Shown here: piece by piece, positions 6,532 through 11,477 of the stretch
Numbering within the stretch: the first letter of the stretch is position 1
Layout: every line of letters begins with the position of its first letter
NCBI GenBank assembly: GCA_013003335.1
Contig: JABDJT010000037.1
Location: forward strand, 1-11,477
Direction of reading: 5' to 3'
From: Verrucomicrobiales bacterium
Lineage (GTDB): Bacteria > Verrucomicrobiota > Verrucomicrobiia > Verrucomicrobiales > DEV007
DNA length: 11,477 nucleotides
Made by a program: the position numbers and the translations under genes
Notes under the pieces: model-generated
What the model was told of the DNA's origin: nothing
Databases searched by the model: none
The model's input: only the letters and a program-made list of their open reading frames with translations

Positions 6532-7407
6532 ATGTTCACAGACAGCTACGACAAAATCGGAGTCATCGGACTCGGCATCATTGGAACCCGGGTGGCGGAA
6601 TGCCTCCGCAGCGGAGAGCGCCACGTGTATGTTTGGAATCGCTCGCCTAAACCGGTTCCCAACTTTTTGAGTTCCCCGGCGGAAATTGCCCAGTTGGCGA
6701 ATGTCATCCAGATTTTTGTCACCAACGGCGAGGCACTGCTGGATGTGGTTGATCGCCTGGAAGGCCGCCTCACGAAGAAGCACATCATCCTGAATTGCTC
6801 GACGGTGGATCCCGACTCGGTGATTCAAGCCGGAAAAAAGATTGCCGAGCAAGGCGCCGAATTTCTGGATGCACCTTTCACGGGCAGTAGGGTGGCGGCT
6901 GAACGGGGGGCCCTGGTTTACTACATCGGGGGAGATCCGACTGTCCTGGAGAAAGTCCGCCCGGTTTTAGAGGTGTCTTCCCGGGAAATCGTTTTCATCG
7001 GAAAAGTAGGGGATGCGTCGCTCATCAAGATCGCGACCAATATGATTTCCGCGACAACCGTGCAGGTTCTGTGCGAAGCCTACGCGCTGACGATGGCCGC
7101 CGGATTGCCTCCGGAAAAACTAATCGAAGCGCTGGAGAATAACGCGTGTGGTTCGGACCTGACCCAATTGAAGCTTCCGGCCATTGTGAACCGGGACTAC
7201 GAACCCCATTTTTCCCTGAAGAATATGTTCAAGGATGCCCAATTTGCCTTGAATCTGGCGAATCAATACAAGGTGGATATGCCGGCCCTCTCGACCGCTG
7301 CGAGCGTGATGTTCCGGACGATCCAGAAAGGGCACGGGGAAAAAGATTATTCGGTGCTGGCTTCCAATTACCAGGGGGATTTGGCGGAAGTTGAGCCGAT
7401 CGAATGA
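6532..7407 (+). CDS. NAD(P)-dependent beta-hydroxyacid dehydrogenase family oxidoreductase
   Basis: A 291-residue cytoplasmic oxidoreductase of the 3-hydroxyisobutyrate dehydrogenase family. The N-terminal Rossmann motif GLGIIG (residues 13-18) is followed by VYVWNRSPKP, where NR(S/T) points to NADP(H) rather than NAD. The substrate signature DAPFTGSRVAAERGALVYYI corresponds to the family's DAPVSG-type loop. The catalytic lysine is Lys166 in LIKIATNM, with Asn170 four residues later. These features fit the glyoxylate/succinic semialdehyde reductase branch, but the substrate is not certain. It starts after repeat copy B with no strong Shine-Dalgarno site, and its stop overlaps the next start as ATGA, which suggests coupled translation with the YgfZ-like gene. 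Confidence 0.88.
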   Translation: MFTDSYDKIGVIGLGIIGTRVAECLRSGERHVYVWNRSPKPVPNFLSSPAEIAQLANVIQIFVTNGEALLDVVDRLEGRLTKKHIILNCSTVDPDSVIQAGKKIAEQGAEFLDAPFTGSRVAAERGALVYYIGGDPTVLEKVRPVLEVSSREIVFIGKVGDASLIKIATNMISATTVQVLCEAYALTMAAGLPPEKLIEALENNACGSDLTQLKLPAIVNRDYEPHFSLKNMFKDAQFALNLANQYKVDMPALSTAASVMFRTIQKGHGEKDYSVLASNYQGDLAEVEPIE

Positions 7408-8225
7408 GTCGTGGCATGCGGTGGGTTGATTTCAGCGAGCAGCGGGCCTTTTTCCGGCTGACCGGACCGGACCGTGTCCGGTTTCTCAACGGCCAGGTTT
7501 CCAACCAGGTTGATCGTGACCTGTCCGCTTTGAGCATCGAAGCCTGCGTCTGCACATTAAAGGGGAAGGTGCAGAGCCTGATTCACATTACCGGGGACCC
7601 GGACTGTGAGGCCTTGCTGATCGACGCAGAGATTGATCAAAGGGAGGACGTGTTCGAACGGCTGGATCGTTATCTGATCGCTGATGATTGCGAATTGGAA
7701 GATGTAACCGGAACAGTTGTCCTGTGGCACGGGTTTGGAGAGGATTCGACCGCTGCGGAAAATCCCGAAACATCGAGGCGTTCCCATCGATTGGGTCCGA
7801 AGGGGTGGGATGTGTTCGAGAAACCGGCGGGAGAGAGCTTGGAACGGATACAGGAGGGCGAAATCGAGGAACTCCGAATTGAATTTGGAATTCCGAAGTG
7901 GGGACACGAGCTGACCGGGGAGGAGTTTCCCGCCGAAGTTGGCCTGGACCGCCGGGCGGTCGATTTTCACAAGGGATGTTACCTGGGCCAGGAAGTGGTT
8001 TCCCGGATCGAAAGCGTGGGACGTGTCAAACGGGGACTGTGTTGGGTGGAAGGGGATCAGGACCTGGTTTGTGGACCGGTTCTTTCCGAAGATGTCGAGG
8101 TGGGAAAGCTTACGACTGTAAAAGGATTCCAAGGATTGGCCCTGTTGAATCGTTCATTTACATCAGACGTGGAGGAGAGTAGACTGCTAAACGGTCTGCG
8201 GCTCCGGGAATTCCGGTCTGCTTGA
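7404..8225 (+). CDS. ygfZ: YgfZ/GcvT-like folate-binding protein (Fe-S cluster maintenance)
   Basis: A 273-residue protein of the YgfZ (IbaG/CAF17-like) family, a relative of the glycine-cleavage T protein that binds folate and supports assembly or repair of some Fe-S enzymes. The diagnostic motif KGCYLGQE is at residues 190-197 with the conserved Cys192, followed by VVSRIESVGRVKRGL. The N-terminal RAFFRLTGPDRVRFLNGQVS resembles the family start (FRLTGPDRVRFLNGQ), and CTLKGKVQSL follows. The start is the ATG overlapping the previous stop (ATGA). Length is slightly short of E. coli YgfZ. A 17-nt stretch near the 3' end (8139-8155) resembles one arm of the palindromic repeat. The gene symbol is by family only. 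Confidence 0.85.
   Translation: MSRGMRWVDFSEQRAFFRLTGPDRVRFLNGQVSNQVDRDLSALSIEACVCTLKGKVQSLIHITGDPDCEALLIDAEIDQREDVFERLDRYLIADDCELEDVTGTVVLWHGFGEDSTAAENPETSRRSHRLGPKGWDVFEKPAGESLERIQEGEIEELRIEFGIPKWGHELTGEEFPAEVGLDRRAVDFHKGCYLGQEVVSRIESVGRVKRGLCWVEGDQDLVCGPVLSEDVEVGKLTTVKGFQGLALLNRSFTSDVEESRLLNGLRLREFRSA
8139..8155 (-). repeat. Possible half-copy of the palindromic repeat inside the ygfZ-like gene
   Basis: GCCCTGTTGAATCGTTC matches the right arm of copies A and B (ACCCTGTTGATTCGTTT) at 14 of 17 positions. No convincing loop or left arm is next to it; only GATTC at 8124-8128 could pair with GAATC. It encodes LALLNRSF in frame. A chance match is unlikely but not excluded. Confidence 0.35.
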
Positions 8226-8258
8226 TCGTTCCTGCCACAAATCCCGAAAAAAGGAAAA

Positions 8259-9200
8259 ATGATGAGGTTGAGACTTACCGGATTGGCAGCCGTCACAGGT
8301 TTTGTGGCGACGTTGATTTTCGCATCCGCTGAACTGAGTGCAGTCCCCCTGACCACGAAGGTGGAGATGGTGGTTCAGTTTAACGGAAAGGAACAGAAAG
8401 TGGTTTTTGAACTGGATGAGGTATCCGCGCCTCAAACCTGCGCCAATTTCCGGAAACTTTGCACGAACGGATTCTATGACGGAACTTTGTTCCACCGGGT
8501 GATTCCGAATTACATCGTGCAGGCAGGCGACCCGCTGTCGAAAGATCCGGCTAAGCGGGGTATGTGGGGCACGGGTGGTCCGGGATATACCGTCCGGCCT
8601 GAGTTGGGCAAATCTCATGTCAAAGGCGCTCTGGCCATGGCCCGGCTCGGAGATGCAGTAAACCCGGGCAAGGAATCGAGCGGCAGCCAGTTTTACGTCG
8701 CTCTGGACAAAATTGATTCGCTCGACGGCGAATACACGGTTTTTGGAAATGTTGTCAGCGGGATTGAAACCCTGGTCGCTATCGGGAATGCTCCTTCGGA
8801 CCAGAACAACACGCCGATTGATCAAATCGTGATCAAGAGTGCCCGGGTCATTGGTGAAAATCCGCAACCGGGAGGAGAGGCGGACGTGCCTCTCCCACCG
8901 ATTCCGGATTTGACCAACACCACTCCGGCGCCGGCACCTCCGGTCACGGCCGTGGAAACTCCTGCTCCGCGACCTCCGCCTGTCGCTCCGGCACCTGCAC
9001 CTGCGCCTGCACCCGTGGCAGAAAACACGGGAGTGCGGGATATCACTCCCCGTGGAAACAGTGCATCGGTGATTGGCGGCGAGCCGGCCGTCGAAGCTCC
9101 GTCCCGATTGGATCCCAATGCTCCGGCTCCGCAGGGAGCGACAAAGAAGCCCTCCAAAAAAGAGAGCGGTTTCACGAAATTCCTGAAGCGCTTCTGGTAA
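8259..9200 (+). CDS. Exported cyclophilin-type peptidyl-prolyl isomerase with Pro/Ala-rich tail
   Basis: A 313-residue protein that should catalyse cis-trans isomerisation of proline bonds outside the cytoplasm. Residues 1-28 are a signal peptide (MMRLRLTGLAAVTGFVATLI, ending SAELSA). Residues about 35-200 are a cyclophilin domain with LFHRVIPNYIVQAGDP (catalytic Arg), GALAMARLG, ESSGSQFYVALDKID and GEYTVFGNVVSGIE. Residues about 205-270 are a low-complexity linker rich in Pro and Ala (PAPAPPV, RPPPVAPAPAPAPAPV). The C-terminus is strongly basic (KKPSKKESGFTKFLKRFW). The tail is unusual for a cyclophilin and could span or contact the envelope or cell wall; that role is inferred. AAGGA (8251-8255) is a Shine-Dalgarno site; its spacing suits the second of two adjacent ATG codons (8262) slightly better than the first (8259). 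It follows the ygfZ-like gene by 33 bp. Confidence 0.9.
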   Translation: MMRLRLTGLAAVTGFVATLIFASAELSAVPLTTKVEMVVQFNGKEQKVVFELDEVSAPQTCANFRKLCTNGFYDGTLFHRVIPNYIVQAGDPLSKDPAKRGMWGTGGPGYTVRPELGKSHVKGALAMARLGDAVNPGKESSGSQFYVALDKIDSLDGEYTVFGNVVSGIETLVAIGNAPSDQNNTPIDQIVIKSARVIGENPQPGGEADVPLPPIPDLTNTTPAPAPPVTAVETPAPRPPPVAPAPAPAPAPVAENTGVRDITPRGNSASVIGGEPAVEAPSRLDPNAPAPQGATKKPSKKESGFTKFLKRFW

Positions 9201-9205
9201 TCGGG

Positions 9206-9249
9206 CTCGATTCTGCCTCGATTCTGCCTCGATTCTGCCTCGATTCGGC
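9206..9249 (+). repeat. 11-bp tandem repeat, four units
   Basis: Three perfect copies of CTCGATTCTGC (9206-9216, 9217-9227, 9228-9238) are followed by a fourth with one change (CTCGATTCGGC, 9239-9249). The array begins 5 bp after the cyclophilin stop and is not coding in that gene. The 11-bp period is about one turn of the DNA helix. No function is evident; copy number may vary between strains. Confidence 0.93.
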
Positions 9250-9271
9250 CAATTCGGAGATCCTCCCTGTT

Positions 9272-9316
9272 GCAGAGAGAAGTCTCAGTTTTGAAAAAAA
9301 CTGAAAATTCTCTTGC
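9272..9316 (+). promoter_or_regulatory. Predicted hairpin with GAAA tetraloop upstream of the beta-barrel gene
   Basis: CAGTTTT (9286-9292) and AAAACTG (9297-9303) form a 7-bp stem closed by a GAAA tetraloop. A 4 x 4 internal loop (GTCT/AAAA) is followed by an outer 6-bp stem, AGAGAA (9276-9281) with TTCTCT (9308-9313). The flanking GC bases can extend it loosely. There is no T-tract after it, so it is not a normal terminator. It could be an operator palindrome or a 5' leader structure; no clear -35/-10 pair was identified. Confidence 0.45.
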
Positions 9317-9341
9317 GTAATGTGACAAAATCGTGGAAAAA

Positions 9342-9380
9342 GCGGGCCATCGTCTCACCCCTCGACGATGCGAGCCCTGC
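9342..9380 (+). promoter_or_regulatory. Predicted leader stem-loop before the beta-barrel gene
   Basis: CATCGTC (9348-9354) pairs perfectly with GACGATG (9364-9370) around a 9-nt loop TCACCCCTC. After a 3-nt bulge (CGA), GGGC (9344-9347) pairs with GCCC (9374-9377), and GC/GC extends it past a single bulged T. The loop bases CCCTC (9359-9363) are complementary to GAGGG at 9389-9393 just downstream, so a pseudoknot is possible. A further small hairpin, CGGCC/GGCCG with loop ATTTC, lies at 9395-9409. Together these suggest a structured 5' leader, if transcription starts upstream. Confidence 0.5.
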
Positions 9381-9455
9381 TTGTGTTTGAGGGACGGCCA
9401 TTTCGGCCGGAAACGATCACAACAATACTCATCCTTCAACCAAGGGAATCTAACT

Positions 9456-10187
9456 ATGAAACTGAAAGCAATTATTGCAGTTGCCGGAGTGTTCGCGATT
9501 TCATTCGCCAACGCTAAAGATCATGCCGCCAAGGCACCCGTTATGGAAGCTGAAGCACCTCTCGGTGCCACAATCAGCACCGGATACATGACCAATTACA
9601 TCTTCTACGGTGTGGATTTGGGAGAAGACGCTATCTGGACTGGAATTGATTACACGCTGAACATGCTTCCGATCCCGGTCGACGTTGGCGTTTGGTACAT
9701 CAATCCGACTTCCGGACCAGGAAATGACGACGAGCTTGACCTCTATGCAAGCGTCGCCGGTCCTTCCTTTGCTGGATTCGACACGTCTCTCACATTTACG
9801 GCGTTCCTTTATCCGGAAGCCAGTAGCGGTGAAACTTATGAAGTCTCCCTCAGCGTCGGCCGCAGCCTCGGCATTGTCGATTTTGCTGCCAGTGCTCACT
9901 ACGACTTCGAAATCGAAGGCTGGTATTTCGATGCCGGTGTCGAGAAAGCCATTGGTCTGACCGACAGTCTTGACGTCGTCGTCAGCGCAGGTGTTTCCTA
10001 CCAGGACGATTACTACTCCGCAGGCGGAGACTGGAACCACGCCTACGTGCAGGCCTCTGTCCCGATTGCTCTTCGCAGCAACGTGACTCTTGAGCCCTAC
10101 ATCGCAGGCCTCTTCGCTCTCGACGCGATCGAAGACATCCAGGATGACATCGTCCACGGCGGTGTTTCCCTCAGTGTGTCCTTCTAA
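9456..10187 (+). CDS. Outer-membrane beta-barrel protein (TorF-like)
   Basis: A 243-residue exported protein. Residues 1-20 (MKLKAIIAVAGVFAISFANA) are a clear signal peptide cut before KDHAAKA. The mature part is rich in Tyr, Trp, Gly and Ser with alternating hydrophobic strands and short acidic turns, and it ends in SVSF; a C-terminal Phe is the usual recognition signal for the outer-membrane assembly machine. ATISTGYMTNYIFYGVDLGE and the following GIDYTL resemble the start of the TorF (TIGR02001) family of small barrels, but this is from memory and the cargo is unknown. The ATG at 9456 has AAGGG (9442-9446) upstream with 9 nt spacing; an in-frame ATG at 9333 is rejected because it would bury the signal peptide. 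The good ribosome site and strong terminator suggest high expression. Confidence 0.75.
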   Translation: MKLKAIIAVAGVFAISFANAKDHAAKAPVMEAEAPLGATISTGYMTNYIFYGVDLGEDAIWTGIDYTLNMLPIPVDVGVWYINPTSGPGNDDELDLYASVAGPSFAGFDTSLTFTAFLYPEASSGETYEVSLSVGRSLGIVDFAASAHYDFEIEGWYFDAGVEKAIGLTDSLDVVVSAGVSYQDDYYSAGGDWNHAYVQASVPIALRSNVTLEPYIAGLFALDAIEDIQDDIVHGGVSLSVSF

Positions 10188-10223
10188 GGTTTTTCCTGTA
10201 TAAAACAACATTACCTTGGTTTT

Positions 10224-10255
10224 AAAGCCTCCCGGTGCACCGGGAGGCTTTTTTT
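10224..10255 (+). terminator. Strong intrinsic terminator after the beta-barrel gene
   Basis: A near-perfect palindrome, AAAGCCTCCCGG (10224-10235) and CCGGGAGGCTTT (10240-10251) around TGCA, is followed by a run of T residues to 10255. The GC-rich stem with a T-tract is a textbook rho-independent terminator. It lies 36 nt after the stop at 10187. Confidence 0.95.
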
Positions 10256-10262
10256 GTACTCG

Positions 10263-10314
10263 AAAAACGAGTCGACAGGGTGGTTCGCCAATCCAACCCT
10301 GTTGGCTCGTTTTT
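10263..10314 (-). repeat. Dispersed palindromic repeat, copy C
   Basis: Left arm AAAAACGAGTCGACAGGGT (10263-10281), loop GGTTCGCCAATCCA (10282-10295), right arm ACCCTGTTGGCTCGTTTTT (10296-10314). The arms pair over 19 positions, with the two differences becoming U-G and G-U pairs in a + strand transcript. On the minus strand the loop reads TGGATTGGCGAACC, matching copies A and B at TTGGCGAA. It has the same orientation as copy B. It starts 7 bp after the T-tract of the preceding terminator. With A-tract and T-tract at its ends it could itself terminate transcription from either side. Confidence 0.9.
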
Positions 10315-10393
10315 CCATTTTGCACGCGAACTTTGAATTTCCCCGGTTCCCGGTTTGAATCCAACTCCGGACGGTGGAACATGAGTCACCGAA

Positions 10394-11477
10394 ATGCCCC
10401 TCGCTCCTGTCGCTGCCGTTTTGATTGATGGTTCATCTGAAGATCTCCACTTCAGTTACCTGATTCCCGATGCCCTGGCCGATACGGTGTTGCCGGGCTG
10501 CCGGGTATCCGTGCCGCTCCGCAACAGGATGGCTTCGGGAACGGTATTGTCGATTTCAGAGATCGATCCGGCCGAATCCAAATTCGCCCTGAAACCGGTT
10601 TCTTCCCTGCTGGATCCGAATCCGATCCTCACGGAACCCCTGATGAAGTTGGCGCACTGGCTGGCGGAGTACTACATGTCTCCGGTGGAATCGGTCTTTC
10701 GCGCGATGATTCCCCAGGCGGTTCGTTCGGCATCGCCAGCGGACAAAACCCGAAAGGTGGTGAGACTGCTGGATTCAAAGATTGATGCTGAAGCCCGCGA
10801 GAGTCTCCAAAAACGGGCAAAAAAGCAGGCGGAAGTGTTGGATATCCTGGAAGCTTCGGACGACAAGGCTTTGCCTTTGCAGGAGTTGATCGGGGAACAC
10901 CGGATAGGAAGACCTTCCATCACTGCCCTTGAAAAATTGGGATGGGTTGAAGTCACAGAGGAAAAAGTGGCACGGGATCCATTTGCAGACAGGGAATTTG
11001 TAGCAACCTCTCCCCTGAACCTGAATTCCGAGCAGGCCGGGGCTCTGGAGTCGATCATGGCATTGATTGAATCGGACAGCGATTCGCCACCGCGGCCGAT
11101 TCTGCTTCACGGCGTGACGGGAAGCGGGAAAACAGAAGTGTATCTGCAGGCGATCCAGGAGGTTTTGGATCGCGGGAAAGGCGCGATCGTTCTCGTTCCG
11201 GAAATCTCCCTGACACCCCAGACGGCTGACCGGTTCAAGCAGCGATTTGCCCATATGCAGGATCAGGTCGCGGTTCTTCACAGCAGTCTTTCGCAGGGGG
11301 AGCGGCATGATGAGTGGAAGAAAGTGCTCAACCGACAGGCAAAAATCGTGATCGGAGCGCGGAGCGCGGTTTTCGCGCCGATCGAGAATCTCGGATTGAT
11401 CGTCGTCGATGAAGAGCATGAAAATTCCTACAAGCAGGAAACTGTTCCCCGGTATCAGGCGCGGGATTTGGCGGTGG
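10394..11477 (+). CDS. priA: Primosomal protein N' PriA, N-terminal part (3' end outside window)
   Basis: PriA is the 3'-5' helicase that recognises stalled forks and reloads the replisome. The first 361 codons are present and the frame is open to the end of the window. Residues 1-100 (VAAVLIDGSSEDLHFSYLIP, then GCRVSVPLRNRMASGTVLS) match the PriA 3' DNA-binding domain. After a winged-helix-like stretch come the helicase motifs: GVTGSGKTE (Walker A, Lys246), ALVPEISLTPQ-type motif as IVLVPEISLTPQT, VAVLHSSLSQGER, KIVIGARSAVFAP and the DEEH box (339-342), then SYKQETVPRYQARD. The start at 10394 is supported because an in-frame TGA at 10382 excludes anything longer. No good Shine-Dalgarno site precedes it. 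The zinc-binding region and second helicase lobe lie beyond the window. Confidence 0.95.
   Translation, partial: MPLAPVAAVLIDGSSEDLHFSYLIPDALADTVLPGCRVSVPLRNRMASGTVLSISEIDPAESKFALKPVSSLLDPNPILTEPLMKLAHWLAEYYMSPVESVFRAMIPQAVRSASPADKTRKVVRLLDSKIDAEARESLQKRAKKQAEVLDILEASDDKALPLQELIGEHRIGRPSITALEKLGWVEVTEEKVARDPFADREFVATSPLNLNSEQAGALESIMALIESDSDSPPRPILLHGVTGSGKTEVYLQAIQEVLDRGKGAIVLVPEISLTPQTADRFKQRFAHMQDQVAVLHSSLSQGERHDEWKKVLNRQAKIVIGARSAVFAPIENLGLIVVDEEHENSYKQETVPRYQARDLAV

Noticed and set aside
9333..9455. Upstream extension of the beta-barrel gene to an ATG at 9333
   Set aside because: It would put 41 unrelated residues before a clear signal peptide; the ATG at 9456 has a good ribosome site.
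10352..10362. GGTTTGAATCC, resembling a tRNA T-loop
   Set aside because: The flanking bases do not form a T stem and no anticodon arm, D arm or acceptor stem is present.
1..11477. Defence, toxin-antitoxin, CRISPR, prophage or secondary-metabolite system
   Set aside because: All supported genes belong to housekeeping or envelope families; no spacer-repeat pattern, integrase, transposase or small toxin-like pair was seen on either strand.

Overview
The window is an ordinary-looking, gene-dense stretch of a Gram-negative bacterial chromosome, moderately GC-rich by eye. Every gene that can be supported lies on the + strand. Outer-membrane biogenesis functions (a SurA-like chaperone, an exported cyclophilin, a beta-barrel protein ending in Phe) show a two-membrane cell. 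The gene mix, the GYF_2/DUF4190 membrane proteins and the scarcity of good Shine-Dalgarno sites fit Verrucomicrobiota (Opitutia-like). That placement is an inference from general familiarity, not from a search.

Layout: (1) 1-682, 3' end of mfd (transcription-repair coupling factor). (2) 747-1712, SurA-like periplasmic parvulin chaperone. (3) 1760-2398, thiE, whose start codon sits in the loop of a palindromic repeat and whose stop codon sits in an intrinsic terminator. (4) 2429-3349, PfkB-family kinase. (5) 3407-4521, a tandem pair of GYF_2 + DUF4190 membrane proteins. (6) 4580-5869 lysA, then 5874-6428 a small DEDDy-type exonuclease. (7) 6532-8225, an NADP-type beta-hydroxyacid dehydrogenase overlapping a YgfZ-like folate-binding protein by 4 bp. 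(8) 8259-9200, an exported cyclophilin with a Pro/Ala-rich tail. (9) 9201-9455, a gene-free stretch with an 11-bp tandem repeat and three predicted hairpins. (10) 9456-10187, an outer-membrane beta-barrel protein followed by a strong terminator. (11) 10394-11477, 5' part of priA (replication restart helicase).

Most genes are housekeeping: DNA repair and restart (mfd, priA, exonuclease), thiamine and lysine synthesis (thiE, lysA), Fe-S-related folate protein, and envelope protein folding (SurA-like, cyclophilin, beta-barrel). Three short gaps (surA stop to thiE start, 4 bp after lysA, ATGA overlap at 7404) suggest local co-transcription; the terminators at 2374-2408 and 10224-10255 break the run.

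The most notable signal is not a gene. Three copies of a roughly 50-bp palindromic element (arms like AAACGAAYCAACAGGGT around a 14-15 nt conserved loop) lie just downstream of surA, of the exonuclease gene and of the beta-barrel gene, in both orientations. A possible half-copy lies inside the YgfZ-like gene. I see no defence system, CRISPR array, transposase, tRNA or rRNA.
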